Origin: Bryobacterales bacterium
Lineage (GTDB): Bacteria; Acidobacteriota; Terriglobia; Bryobacterales; Bryobacteraceae
Reading direction: 5' to 3'
DNA: 64,000 nt
NCBI GenBank assembly: GCA_016716385.1
Contig: JADJWL010000012.1
Coordinates: forward strand, 130,435 to 194,434
Shown here: piece by piece, positions 50,594-59,387 of the stretch
How positions within the stretch are numbered: position 1 is the first letter of the stretch
How the letters are laid out: each line of letters begins with the position of its first letter
Position numbers and translations under genes: made by a program
Notes under the pieces: model-generated
Seen by the model: only the letters and a program-made list of their open reading frames with translations
Database searches by the model: none
Told to the model about the DNA's origin: nothing

Positions 50594-51814
50594 TCATGCC
50601 GTCCTGATCCGCTCACAGTCCCGCACGTACGTCCGCCAGATCGTGTAAACCAGCGCCAGCGCGGAGATCCAGCCCAGCAAGGCTGCCGCGCCCAGCATCG
50701 TCTCGACCGGGAACCGCCCGCGGAAGTACCCAACCAGGTACGACGACAATCCGCCGAATACGCCCCCGGTCGCATTCGTAAACCCGACGCCGAACGCACG
50801 CCGGTCGTTCGGCACCACGGCCAGCAGCGCGGCCCACATGTTGCCGGAGAAGATGCCCTTGAAGAACCCGTACCCCACAGCCGCAACCCGCATCTGGTCC
50901 AGCGTGGGCGCGGCCGCGATCCAATACACGCACGGCGAACTGAGCACCAGCCCGAACACCATGAGATACACGCGCCCGCGGACCGTCCGCGGCGTCAGCC
51001 AGTCGCCCAAAGGCGCGCCCACAACCAGTCCGGCGATCATCGAGATCTGCACGTACGCCGTCGCATTCAAGCCCGCCGATGCCGCCGAGAGCGAGAACTT
51101 CTGCTGCAGGATATCCGGCAGCCACGTGTACACGATCCATAGCACCGCGTTCACCGCGATGAACGCGAACGTCAACGCCCAGTACGAGGAGGTCTTGAAG
51201 ATGCCCGAAATGCTCGATCGCGGCGCGTCTTTCGGCTGCGCCGCCGGTCCGCTCACCGCGTAGCGGCGCAGCATCGCGTAGAGAAACGCGGCATAGAGAA
51301 CCGTGGCCAGAGCGATCAGCCAGAACATCCAGCGCCAGTTGAGCGCTTCCGCCACGTAGCCGCCGTACCAGCCGCCCGCGATCACACCGACGTACTGCGC
51401 CGTCGAGTGCGCCGTGATCGCCGTTCCCCGCGTCGCCGGTGAATGCACGAGCGAGATGTACGCGAGCGCCGTCGGAGCGTACAGGCCCTGCGCCACCGCG
51501 AGCGCCGCGCGGCCCGCCAGCAGCGTCTCCGGCGAGTTCGCCGCGCCCATCAGCAGCGTCGCGATCGACCACAGCACGAGGCTCAAGCCGATCACTTTGT
51601 GCTTCGGAAATTTGTCGCCGATGTGCCCCGCCACCGGGTTCATCAGCGCATACACCCAAAGGAACACCGTTCCCGTCAGCCCAAGCTGGACGTCGGTGAA
51701 GCTCAGTTCAACGCGGAGGATCGCGAATGTCGAAGAAATGGATTGCCGGACGACGTACGCAAGGAAGAACGCCGCCCAAAGGAGAGCGACAATCTTCCAG
51801 GGAATCCGGTTCAC
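50594..51814 (-). CDS. Major facilitator superfamily transporter
   Basis: The protein has 406 residues with 12 predicted helices, from GTG 51814. NPVAGHIGDKFPKHKVIG carries the loop 2-3 G-x3-D-x2-P-K-like motif of anion:cation symporters. Further helices include FSAVNAVLWIVYTWLPDILQ-type stretches. The long open frame up to 52108 is antisense to the preceding gene. Its GTG overlaps the stop of the enolase gene (GTGA), so it is coupled to it and to the amidohydrolase. It probably imports the acidic substrate that the enolase-superfamily enzymes and amidohydrolase process. Confidence 0.85.
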   Translation of the reverse strand: MNRIPWKIVALLWAAFFLAYVVRQSISSTFAILRVELSFTDVQLGLTGTVFLWVYALMNPVAGHIGDKFPKHKVIGLSLVLWSIATLLMGAANSPETLLAGRAALAVAQGLYAPTALAYISLVHSPATRGTAITAHSTAQYVGVIAGGWYGGYVAEALNWRWMFWLIALATVLYAAFLYAMLRRYAVSGPAAQPKDAPRSSISGIFKTSSYWALTFAFIAVNAVLWIVYTWLPDILQQKFSLSAASAGLNATAYVQISMIAGLVVGAPLGDWLTPRTVRGRVYLMVFGLVLSSPCVYWIAAAPTLDQMRVAAVGYGFFKGIFSGNMWAALLAVVPNDRRAFGVGFTNATGGVFGGLSSYLVGYFRGRFPVETMLGAAALLGWISALALVYTIWRTYVRDCERIRTA

Positions 51815-52899
51815 AGCTTCAGTCCGAGCCCCGGACCCTCGGGAACCCAGGCCCTTCCTTCCGCAATCCGCAGTGGAGGGTCGGTGACCGGCTGGCGGTG
51901 GTAGAGCGTCCCGATGATGTCGTGATCGACGCGCTCGCTCAGGTTCGGAATCGCCACCGCGACCTGGGCCATCGCCGAACTGGCGAGATCCCATTCGAGG
52001 TTGCTGCCGATCACGCACTCGAGCCCCGCGGCGTCGGCAAGCAGGGCGATCTGGAGCGAACGCAGCATGCCGCCGTTTTTGCCCGGATAGATGCTGACGA
52101 TGTCGCACGCATCCTGGCGGATGGCTTCGAGCGCCTCTTCTTTGGTGAAGATCGACTCGTCGAGCATCAGCGGGATATGCGTCCGCTGCCGGATGCGGGC
52201 ACAGGCGCGAAACTCGGCGCCGCCGCGCGGCAGCGGCTGCTCAATCATGTTGACGCCGAGCCGTTCGAGTCCGCGCAACGCCGCCACGCACTCGGCTTCG
52301 CACCAGCCGCCGTTCGCGTCGACTCCGACACGGAAATCCGGGCCGACGGCGTCCCGCACCGCCGCGACGCGGTCGAGGTCCGCGGCCACGTCCGTGCCGA
52401 CCTTGACCTTGCAGCCCCGCAGGCCGTGGGACTTCGCATACAGCGCCACCCGCGCGGCGTCGTCGGGCGCAAACGCCCCGATCGACATCTTCAGCCAGAT
52501 GCCGGTGTCGCGGCGGCGTCCGCCGAGAAGCTGCCACACCGGAGCGCCGGTGCTCTTCCCCACGGCATCGAGCAGCGCCATCTCGACCGCCGCCTTCGTA
52601 AACGGGTTCCCGTGGATAACCCGATCCATCGTCGCGAGCGCCGCCGAGACATCCCGCGCATCGTGTCCGGTCAGCGCGGGGGCGAGGATGTCGCGGATCG
52701 CGGCGGTCGCGCTCTCCTGCGTCTCGCCGCTCCAGACGGGCATCACCGTCGCTTCCCCGTATCCCTCGATGCCGGCATCGGTCTGGACCGTCACCAGGAC
52801 GTAGCGGGAGACGCGGTGGTGTCCCAGAGAACTGCGAATCGCGATTGCGGGATCGACCGTCAGCGTGTGCGGCCGCGCAATGATGTCTGTGATCTTCAT
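51811..52899 (-). CDS. Enolase-superfamily enzyme, muconate cycloisomerase-like
   Basis: The protein has 362 residues: the barrel has KVKVG (Lys164, Lys166), Asp194 (VGVDANGGW), Glu220 (MIEQPL) and Asp247 (MLDES), and IGSNLEWDL near the end. The capping part has TVMPVWSGETQESATAAI. It resembles muconate-cycloisomerase/dipeptide-epimerase-like members. It is the middle gene of the leftward run amidohydrolase, this gene, MFS, with a 3-bp gap before and a 4-bp overlap after. Proton-abstraction chemistry on a carboxylate is likely; the substrate is unknown. Confidence 0.85.
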   Translation of the reverse strand: MKITDIIARPHTLTVDPAIAIRSSLGHHRVSRYVLVTVQTDAGIEGYGEATVMPVWSGETQESATAAIRDILAPALTGHDARDVSAALATMDRVIHGNPFTKAAVEMALLDAVGKSTGAPVWQLLGGRRRDTGIWLKMSIGAFAPDDAARVALYAKSHGLRGCKVKVGTDVAADLDRVAAVRDAVGPDFRVGVDANGGWCEAECVAALRGLERLGVNMIEQPLPRGGAEFRACARIRQRTHIPLMLDESIFTKEEALEAIRQDACDIVSIYPGKNGGMLRSLQIALLADAAGLECVIGSNLEWDLASSAMAQVAVAIPNLSERVDHDIIGTLYHRQPVTDPPLRIAEGRAWVPEGPGLGLKL

Positions 52900-52902
52900 C
52901 TC

Positions 52903-53793
52903 TCAGGCCCACTCGGGGAAGAACTGCTTCCAGTTCTCGGTGACGATCATGTCCTGCACGTCCTTGGGCACCTTGGGCAACGGCGTGCCGTCGACGATGG
53001 CGTTGACGTTGCGCAAGCCGTTGATCACGTTATCGACCGTGCCGGACGGGAAGTCCGAGCCAAGCAGGATCTTGTGCTCAACGCCGTATTCCATCGCCGT
53101 GATCATCGCCTGCCAGTAGCGCCAGGGACGGTAGTGCACCGCGCTGTTGTCCGTATAGACGTTGGGACACTTGCGGATCAGCACGAACGTATCGGTCTCC
53201 CACGGATGGCCGAAGTGGGCGATGATCATGCGCAGATCGGGAAAGTCCATGGCGATGTCTTCGAGCTGCAGCGGGAGGCCCCACTTCAACTTCGCCCGGC
53301 TCGGGAACGTCGTGCCCTGGTGCCACATGATCGGCAGGTTAAGCTGCTGGCAGCGCTCGAAGAGCGGCCAGTACTGGCGGTCCTGCGGATCGAAGTGCTG
53401 GTAGACCGGACCGAGCTTCAGCCCCTTCAACTTGAGGTGCGAGACGCAGTATTCGAGCTGCTCCATGCAGTCCGGCTGCGTCGGATCGAGCGACGCCCAG
53501 CCCTGGACCTTCTCCGGGTGCTGTTCCTGATACTCGGCGATGATCTCGTTCGGGACCCAAAGGCCTGTGGCCTTGGCCTGGAGGCCGAAGACAACGACCT
53601 TGTCCGCCGTAGCCGAAGCCTTCCAGTGGTCTTCGGGTTTGGAGTCGTAGGAGTGCTTATCCAGCCGCGCCGAATAGGCGAGTCCTCCGGAACGGCGCAG
53701 CTTCACGAGCTTCGACGCGAGCGCCTCTTCGGCGTAGCGTTCGCTCAGGTGGTCCGGATACCACATGACATGGGTATGGCAATCGACGATCAC
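52903..53793 (-). CDS. Amidohydrolase family (amidohydro_2-type) enzyme
   Basis: The protein has 296 residues. MIVDCHTHVMWYPDH provides the first HxH metal site. KGLKLGPVYQHFD, PIMWHQGTTF, MIIAHFGHPWETDTF (second histidines) and ILLGSDFPSG (the final Asp) complete the metal site of TIM-barrel amidohydrolase-2 decarboxylases/hydrolases. It is cytoplasmic, the first gene of the leftward operon with the enolase-superfamily enzyme (3-bp gap) and the MFS carrier. It is divergent from parA with 122 bp between starts. Confidence 0.9.
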   Translation of the reverse strand: MIVDCHTHVMWYPDHLSERYAEEALASKLVKLRRSGGLAYSARLDKHSYDSKPEDHWKASATADKVVVFGLQAKATGLWVPNEIIAEYQEQHPEKVQGWASLDPTQPDCMEQLEYCVSHLKLKGLKLGPVYQHFDPQDRQYWPLFERCQQLNLPIMWHQGTTFPSRAKLKWGLPLQLEDIAMDFPDLRMIIAHFGHPWETDTFVLIRKCPNVYTDNSAVHYRPWRYWQAMITAMEYGVEHKILLGSDFPSGTVDNVINGLRNVNAIVDGTPLPKVPKDVQDMIVTENWKQFFPEWA

Positions 53794-53865
53794 GGTTCAA
53801 TCAAGACACCACAGGCGGACCGGTTGCGTCAAGGCTTCCCCGCCCTGGCCTGCTGCCATGGCGCC

Positions 53866-53905
53866 TACGCACCTACGCGTGGACTTACCTTTTCGCGTAT
53901 GCAAA
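53866..53905. promoter_or_regulatory. Possible operator upstream of parA
   Basis: Tandem CCTACGCA/CCTACGCG units at about 53864-53879 and a TTCGCGTATGC at 53892 lie 10-50 bp before parA. The same CGTACGC core recurs in and after the RHH gene. It could bind the RHH partner. The evidence is pattern only. Confidence 0.3.
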
Positions 53906-53915
53906 AATGTGACTG

Positions 53916-54509
53916 ATGATTTTGACGGTGGCTTCCTTCAAAGGAGGCGTCGGCAAGACGACCTCGGCCGTACACCTGGCGGCGTATCTCCAGAGGCGGC
54001 GTCCGACCTTACTGATTGACGGCGACCTGAACCGCTCGGCCACCGGTTGGGCCGGACGCGGCGGCCTGCCGTTCCGGGTTGTCGACGAACGGCAGGCGGC
54101 ACGCTATGCCCGGGACTACGACCATATCGTGATCGACACCGCGGCGCGTCCAGCCGAAGAGGACTTGAAGGCTCTGGCCGACGGCTGTGACCTGTTGATC
54201 ATCCCCACTACCCCGGACGCTCTCGCGCTCGAGGCGTTGAAGTTGACGATCGGAGCGCTCGAACGGCTGGGCGCCGCCCGGTACCGGGTGCTGTTGACGA
54301 TCGTACCGCCCAAACCCTCCCGGGATGGGGATGAGGCGCGCTCGACGCTGGGCGAGGCCGGACTTCCCTTGTTCAAGACCGGCATCCGGCGTCTGGCGGC
54401 GTTCCAGAAGGCTGCGCTGGGCGGGCAGCTTGTCAGCGAGGTGAACGACCCGCGGGCTCCGTTCGGGTGGGAAGACTACGCCTCAGTCGGAAAGGAGATT
54501 GCAGGATGA
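53916..54509 (+). CDS. ParA-family ATPase
   Basis: The protein has 197 residues, compact for the family. It has the deviant Walker A at residues 9-16 (KGGVGKTT) with the signature lysine, LLIDGDLNRSA as the switch strand, HIVIDTAA as Walker B, and LLIIPTTPDAL. ParA/MinD-type ATPases move DNA or protein complexes. Its stop overlaps the start of a ribbon-helix-helix gene (ATGA at 54506), as in type Ib partition loci with small ParG/ParR-like partners. On a chromosome this suggests an integrated plasmid part or a positioning system for a large protein complex such as the neighbouring type VI-like genes. Confidence 0.9.
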   Translation: MILTVASFKGGVGKTTSAVHLAAYLQRRRPTLLIDGDLNRSATGWAGRGGLPFRVVDERQAARYARDYDHIVIDTAARPAEEDLKALADGCDLLIIPTTPDALALEALKLTIGALERLGAARYRVLLTIVPPKPSRDGDEARSTLGEAGLPLFKTGIRRLAAFQKAALGGQLVSEVNDPRAPFGWEDYASVGKEIAG

Positions 54510-54823
54510 GCAAGTTCAAAGAACTGTTCGAGGCAAGGCAGATTGTCAACGATGCAGATACGCAGGTATCCGGCGTGGCGCGTACGCAGCCAGCCGACAC
54601 GCCAAAAAGACGGGGGCGCCCTCCGGCCATGCGCAGCGATCCGGACTTCCTGCAGGTGACGGCGTACATCCGCAAGAAGACCCACCGCAAAGTGAAGATC
54701 GCCCTGCTCGAGGACGGCACGGAAGGCAACTTCAGCGAACTGGTGGAGACGTTGCTCGAGGAATGGCTCTCGACGCGGAGCGAGAGTTCGCGTACGCGGC
54801 TAGTCAGCCACGCGGCACGCTGA
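54506..54823 (+). CDS. Ribbon-helix-helix partner of ParA
   Basis: The protein has 105 residues. KRRGRPPAM is an AT-hook-like segment at about 34-42. The segment LQVTAYIRKKTHRKVKIALL then GNFSELVETLLEEWL is a ribbon-helix-helix DNA-binding domain (one beta-strand, two helices), as in small ParB-like/ParG partners. Overlap with parA implies a joint operon. Its 3' end overlaps the convergent methyltransferase by 20 bp. CGCGTACGCG occurs in its own 3' end (54789-54798), a possible binding site. Confidence 0.8.
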   Translation: MSKFKELFEARQIVNDADTQVSGVARTQPADTPKRRGRPPAMRSDPDFLQVTAYIRKKTHRKVKIALLEDGTEGNFSELVETLLEEWLSTRSESSRTRLVSHAAR

Positions 54824-56276
54824 ATACGCCGCTTCCGACCAGTTGCCGGACCACGTCGAGGTATCCCGCTTCCCCGCCCTCCGGCAGCACCTTGGCTTCG
54901 ACCAGCGCACCGAATAGCGTGCGCACGGTCCGCGTGCCGTCGGCCGCGGACGCGAACAAGCCGGTCCACGACGGCGCCTTGATCCGCACGACCGCCTCGG
55001 CCCGGATCTCGAGGCGGCACTCCGCGGTCACCCAGCGTCCCTCGCGCAGTTCATTCGTGATCCGGAGCTTCAGTTCCCGGTGCGGCGCCGGACGCAGTTC
55101 CCACAGATCGGCGTCCGCGGGCCCGGCGCTCCACCGGCTTTGCGCGAGCATCCACTCCAGGTCCGACGGCTGCAGCACCGGACCGGCCTGCCAGCGGCCG
55201 GTCACCGGAGCCGACTCCGTCCGATGGCGCTCAATCAGCATGGCGCCGAGCACCAGACGCTCCACACCGAGCCGCTCGAAGCTCTCCTTGCGCTTCGGAA
55301 CGTTTTCGATCGGTTCCGGACCGTTCACCGCCATCTGGAAGAAGTACTCAACCGGGTTGAACGCCTCCTGAGCCGCGATACACAAGTCGAAGTCAGCATG
55401 CCGCGGACCCAGCATTTCGCGTACGCGCGTTTCCAGGGACCCGGATTTCCGGTCCGTTCCCGCGGCGACGAGGTACAGACGCCCGCCCGGCCGCAGATGA
55501 TCCGCCACGCCCCCCAGGATGCCCCGGGTGATCTGCTCACCGTCTTCGCCGCCATCGCGGAACACGTGCGTCCGTTCGAGCGCCGGAACGTAGGGAGGAT
55601 GCGCCACGATCCGGTCGAACGTCTGCCCACGCACGGCGCCGTACAGATCGCCCATCACGACGCCCACGTTCTTGAGGCCGTTCAACTGTGCGTTGAAATC
55701 GGCGAACATTGCCGCGCGGGGTGTGATGTCGGCCGCCCAGGCGCGCTTGGCGTAGTCGCGGGCGGCAACCAGCGCGGCGACCCCGGTGCCGGAGCAGAGA
55801 TCGAGAAAGTCCTCGCACGGCGTCACCGGAAGGCAGGCGAGGAAGCGCCGGGTTTGCGGAGACAGGGCAGGGAAGACCGCGTCGGAACGCAGTCCGGACT
55901 CACCCGGCACCAGGCTTTTCGCCCCGTCAGACGCGATCCATAAGCCAGCGACCGGGTAGAGGAGCACCGGTGCGTAGCAGAGGCTCTCCTCCCGCGGATG
56001 TCCGGCGAGCAAGCCAGCGCCCTCGAAGACTTCAGCGGGCAGGTGGGCGCGTACGGTTTCCCAGGGGAGCGGGCGGGAGTCGAGGAACAGCCGTATCAGC
56101 ACGTCGAGCGCGTCAGCCGGGTCCGGCAGGGCATGCGATGGGGGCTTCGTACGGTAGTCGAAGATCGAGGCGAACCCGCTGCGTGCCGCGATGGCCGCTT
56201 CCGTATAGCCCGCCTGTTCCAGCGCGCCACGGAGCGCGGCAAACCCGGCCGGAGTCCCGCAACCAAGATCGCCCAT
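54804..56276 (-). CDS. SAM-dependent methyltransferase, HemK/RsmC-like
   Basis: The protein has 490 residues. An N-terminal domain of about 200 residues precedes the class I methyltransferase core: FLDLCSGTGVAALVA (motif I), DITPRAAMFADFNAQLNGLK, MGDLYGAV and AHPPYVPALE. The last is the [N/H/D]PPY active-site motif found in amide/amine methyltransferases (HemK, N6-adenine and RsmC types). A C-terminal domain of about 150 residues follows. It begins 0 bp after the TssBC stop, so it is translated from the same operon. It may modify a component of the apparatus, DNA or a ribosomal protein; not decidable. Confidence 0.75.
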   Translation of the reverse strand: MGDLGCGTPAGFAALRGALEQAGYTEAAIAARSGFASIFDYRTKPPSHALPDPADALDVLIRLFLDSRPLPWETVRAHLPAEVFEGAGLLAGHPREESLCYAPVLLYPVAGLWIASDGAKSLVPGESGLRSDAVFPALSPQTRRFLACLPVTPCEDFLDLCSGTGVAALVAARDYAKRAWAADITPRAAMFADFNAQLNGLKNVGVVMGDLYGAVRGQTFDRIVAHPPYVPALERTHVFRDGGEDGEQITRGILGGVADHLRPGGRLYLVAAGTDRKSGSLETRVREMLGPRHADFDLCIAAQEAFNPVEYFFQMAVNGPEPIENVPKRKESFERLGVERLVLGAMLIERHRTESAPVTGRWQAGPVLQPSDLEWMLAQSRWSAGPADADLWELRPAPHRELKLRITNELREGRWVTAECRLEIRAEAVVRIKAPSWTGLFASAADGTRTVRTLFGALVEAKVLPEGGEAGYLDVVRQLVGSGVFSVPRG

Positions 56277-57692
56277 TTAGCCCTCCCAAGGACCGGCCAG
56301 ACTGCGAACGGGGTCGGCAATCGATTGAAACCGGACGATTTGTGCGGCGTCGGCATTCTTGAGCGAGGCGACCGGGACGATGCCGGAAGCAGCCAGACGG
56401 CCCGCCGCCCGTTCACTCATCCACATCTCGGCGCACGGCTTCATCTCCGGGCCTCCGTCGACTACCCCACTGTGCAGAGGCAGCCCCGAGATGCGGTGGT
56501 TGACGCCCGGCGTGAGGCTCCAGCCGTCAGCGGCAAACAGCTCACCCAGGACGAGGGCCCCGAGGAAGGCGGAGTTCGCCCAGAGGTATCCCTGGTGGTC
56601 ATCGAACCGGGTCAGTTCTTCAAACGCGAAGCGTTCGCAAGGCGAGGATTCGCGTCCGTAGGGCAGGCGGGCAAGGAATCGCGGCGCGAACAGACCCACC
56701 GAACGCGCCGCCGGCGACCTGCGCAGCGCCAACCAGGCATCGGGCACGGGCAGGCTCCAGTCGTCCGGATCGGGCGCCGCGGAGAAGTCCGGACATCCGG
56801 CGAGCCGGGAATCGGCGCCGGCGAGGAAGGGCGCCCCGGAAGCCTGCGCGATGCGCGACAGTGCCTCCAGCGCCGCTAGATCTTCGTCAGACGGCCCAAA
56901 TCCGTACGCGCCCGCGATGACAGACCAGCCTTCGGCGCCGACGGTACCGCGGGTCTGCTCGACCAGGAGCTTGTAGAGCCCCGTCCGGGCGATGTCCCCG
57001 TCGGCCAGATCCGCCGTCAACTCGGCGCGCGACAGGTCCAGCAGGTAGACTTTGAGGTGTGTCCCGGTTTCCAGGCGCCTGACCACTAGGTCAACCGCCC
57101 TCCAGGCACCTTCGACAGCCTGGATGTCCGGGTGCCGCAGAACCTCGCGCATCAGCGAGGCGATCCCGGCGTCGGTGGCGGCCAGCATCTCCTGCTGCCG
57201 CTCGCGGTCCGCCTTGCCCGTCCCGGGAGCCAGGTGCGGCTCCACAATGCTGGTGAGAAACCGCTGGAATTCGTCGGGACGGCCACGGGGACGCCCGGCA
57301 TCGGCCGCGCCGGGTTCAGACGCGTCGAGGATCTGGCCCAGCAGGTCGCCGGACGGCAGCGGCGGCGCCGGAGCCGGTTCCGAACGGGGCGGGGAAGGGG
57401 TCCGGCCCGCCAACTGCGCGACGTAGGCAGGATCCTCCAGTTTGCGCCGCAACGCGCGCACGGCCTGGAACAGCGGGACAGTCTCGTAGAGCCGGTCGGG
57501 GTGGAAATCGTCCAGCTCGCGGAAGCGGATACCGGCCAGCTCGACGCCGAGCGCCAGCATCGCATCCTCGACCGAATCCCGGTCCACCGGGAGCGGGCGG
57601 CGGCGCGCCAGGTCAGCTCCGGTATCCACCGCGCCGCGCTCGCCGCGGCCGCTGAAATCGCCCATCATCAGAATGCGAAAGGTTTCGGGCAC
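56277..57692 (-). CDS. Fused TssB-TssC type VI secretion sheath protein
   Basis: The protein has 471 residues from GTG 57692. Residues 1-90 look like a short TssB (FRILMMGDFSGRG, then FRELDDFHPDRLYETV). A Pro-rich linker near 100-125 leads to a TssC-like body (LMREVLRHPDIQAVEGAWRA, VYLLDLSRAELTADL, GAYGFGPSDEDLAALEALSR, APRFLARLPYGRESSP, LWANSAFLGALVLGELFAAD). In known type VI systems the tail sheath is built from separate TssB and TssC; a single-chain version is unusual. The methyltransferase follows with no gap. tssK is divergent 71 bp away, so they likely share a control region. Confidence 0.75.
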   Translation of the reverse strand: MPETFRILMMGDFSGRGERGAVDTGADLARRRPLPVDRDSVEDAMLALGVELAGIRFRELDDFHPDRLYETVPLFQAVRALRRKLEDPAYVAQLAGRTPSPPRSEPAPAPPLPSGDLLGQILDASEPGAADAGRPRGRPDEFQRFLTSIVEPHLAPGTGKADRERQQEMLAATDAGIASLMREVLRHPDIQAVEGAWRAVDLVVRRLETGTHLKVYLLDLSRAELTADLADGDIARTGLYKLLVEQTRGTVGAEGWSVIAGAYGFGPSDEDLAALEALSRIAQASGAPFLAGADSRLAGCPDFSAAPDPDDWSLPVPDAWLALRRSPAARSVGLFAPRFLARLPYGRESSPCERFAFEELTRFDDHQGYLWANSAFLGALVLGELFAADGWSLTPGVNHRISGLPLHSGVVDGGPEMKPCAEMWMSERAAGRLAASGIVPVASLKNADAAQIVRFQSIADPVRSLAGPWEG

Positions 57693-57763
57693 GCTGGCAT
57701 TATGTCGATCCCGCGCCGATGCGTCAAGCCATGGGGCGGCGGCTGTGGCACAATGAGACTCCG

Positions 57764-59119
57764 ATGAGGCGATTGCAGCCGGTCCTCTGGACGAAGGGCG
57801 TCTTTCTCACGCCGCAGCACTTGCAGGCGCAGGACCGGTTCCTCGAAAGCAACCTCGAGTTCCGCCTGGATTCGCTGTTGTACAAGCCCTGGGGCTTCCG
57901 GACGCTCCAGATCGAGCACGCCGCTCTGGCCAACGGGGAGTTCGCGATCGCGTCGGCGTCCGGCATGTTCCCGGACGGCATGCCTTTTGAGATCCCCGCG
58001 CCGGATGCCGCACCTCCGCCGCGGACGCTCGAAGACGCCTGGGAGCCCGATCAGGAATCCCTCGATGTCTACCTGACGGTGCCCTTCTACCGCGAGCAGG
58101 GGCTCAATGTTTCGGTGACCGAGCGCGGGCTGCCGACACGCTACCTGGCCGAGGTCCTGCTGCTGCGGGACGAGAACTCCGGGCTAGTCGAGAAACCGAT
58201 CCAGGTGGCGCGCAAGAACTTCCGGTTTCTGTTCGAGGGCGAGTCGCTCGAGGACAACACGGTGCTGCCGGTTGCGAGGATCAAGCGGAGCGAGACGGGC
58301 GAGTACCAGGTGGATTCCCGATTCGTGCCGCCTCTGGTGGATTTCGCGGCCAGTGAGTACCTGATGGCGATCGCGCGGCGCCTCTACGAGACGCTGACGG
58401 GCAAGAGCAGCGGTCTGGCGGGGACGCGGCGGCAGAAGAACCAGACGCTGGCCGATTTCAGCTCTTCCGACATCGCCAGCTTCTGGCTGCTGTATTCGGT
58501 CAACACCCATCTGCCACAGTTCCGGCATTTGTTCGAAGCGCGGCGGGGCCATCCGTACCGCCTGTATTCGGAGATGCTGAGCCTGGCGGCGGCCTTGACG
58601 ACGTTTTCGAGCAGTGTCCAGCCTCGCGATCTGCCGGCCTACGACCATGAACGGCTGGCCGACTGCTTTGCGGAACTGGACGAGAAGCTGCGGTTCCTGC
58701 TGGAAACCGTGGTGCCGGCCAACTGGGTGGCGCTGCCGCTCGAGGTCGTGCAGCCATTCGTCTGGGCGGTGGCTCTCGACGAGGAGCGCTTCTTCAACAA
58801 GACACACATGTTCCTGGCGATTTCGGCGGACATGAACCGGGGCGAGCTGCTGGCCCGCGCGCCGCAGTTGCTGAAGGTCTATTCGGCCGACAACATCGCC
58901 CACCTGATCCGGCAGGCGCTGCCCGGGGTGGAGATCACGCACGTGCCGAAGCCGCCGAACACCATTCCGGTCAAGCTGAACTACGAGTACTTCAGCCTGA
59001 ACCAGCAGACCGAATGGTTCCAGGCGATCCGGAAGGCGAGGAACCTGGCCGCCTACGTCCCGGCGGACTTTCCGAACCCGCAGTTGGAACTGGTGATCCT
59101 GCTGCCGCAGTCGCGGTAG
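57764..59119 (+). CDS. tssK: Type VI secretion baseplate protein TssK
   Basis: The protein has 451 residues from ATG 57764 (an upstream ATG at 57719 gives extra unlikely residues). The N-terminus VLWTKGVFLTPQHLQAQDRF is the TssK signature. FWLLYSVNTHLPQFRHLFEA, HPYRLYSEMLSLAAAL, DLPAYDHERLADCFAELDEK, and the C-terminal LPGVEITHVPKPPNTIPVKL match the family. TssK trimers link the baseplate to the membrane complex. Other needed genes (TssE, F, G, H, J, L, M) are not in the window, although the neighbouring 60-64 kb contains unrelated genes. It may work with a system encoded elsewhere or be a remnant. Confidence 0.9.
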   Translation: MRRLQPVLWTKGVFLTPQHLQAQDRFLESNLEFRLDSLLYKPWGFRTLQIEHAALANGEFAIASASGMFPDGMPFEIPAPDAAPPPRTLEDAWEPDQESLDVYLTVPFYREQGLNVSVTERGLPTRYLAEVLLLRDENSGLVEKPIQVARKNFRFLFEGESLEDNTVLPVARIKRSETGEYQVDSRFVPPLVDFAASEYLMAIARRLYETLTGKSSGLAGTRRQKNQTLADFSSSDIASFWLLYSVNTHLPQFRHLFEARRGHPYRLYSEMLSLAAALTTFSSSVQPRDLPAYDHERLADCFAELDEKLRFLLETVVPANWVALPLEVVQPFVWAVALDEERFFNKTHMFLAISADMNRGELLARAPQLLKVYSADNIAHLIRQALPGVEITHVPKPPNTIPVKLNYEYFSLNQQTEWFQAIRKARNLAAYVPADFPNPQLELVILLPQSR

Positions 59120-59141
59120 TCATGTAAACTCGAAGTGGGTC

Positions 59142-59387
59142 ATGATTCGAGTCAACATTCACGAAGCAAAGACTCACCTCTCGCGCTACCTGCAGCATGT
59201 GGCGGAGGGCGGCACCGTCATCCTGTGCCGCTACGGCACCCCTGTCGCGGAGATCCGTCCTTTGGCTGCCGAAGCGGAGCCAACGGTGCGGAAACTGGGC
59301 GTCGATCAGGGTTGCTTCACGCTGGACGCCGGCTTCTTCGACCCACTCCCCAAGGACCTGGAGAACGCCTTCGCGCAGGAAGCATGA
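59142..59387 (+). CDS. Phd/YefM-type antitoxin
   Basis: The protein has 81 residues. IRVNIHEAKTHLSRYLQHVA then GTVILCRYGTPVAEIRPL is the Phd/YefM-type N-terminal DNA-binding fold. The C-terminal tail FDPLPKDLENAFAQEA is the toxin-neutralising part. The stop overlaps the toxin ATG (59384). It is intact while its toxin is frameshifted. Confidence 0.85.
   Translation: MIRVNIHEAKTHLSRYLQHVAEGGTVILCRYGTPVAEIRPLAAEAEPTVRKLGVDQGCFTLDAGFFDPLPKDLENAFAQEA

Noticed and set aside
51727..53916. Plus-strand open frame of 729 codons
   Set aside because: It is antisense to the enolase-superfamily and amidohydrolase genes, which carry complete catalytic motifs.
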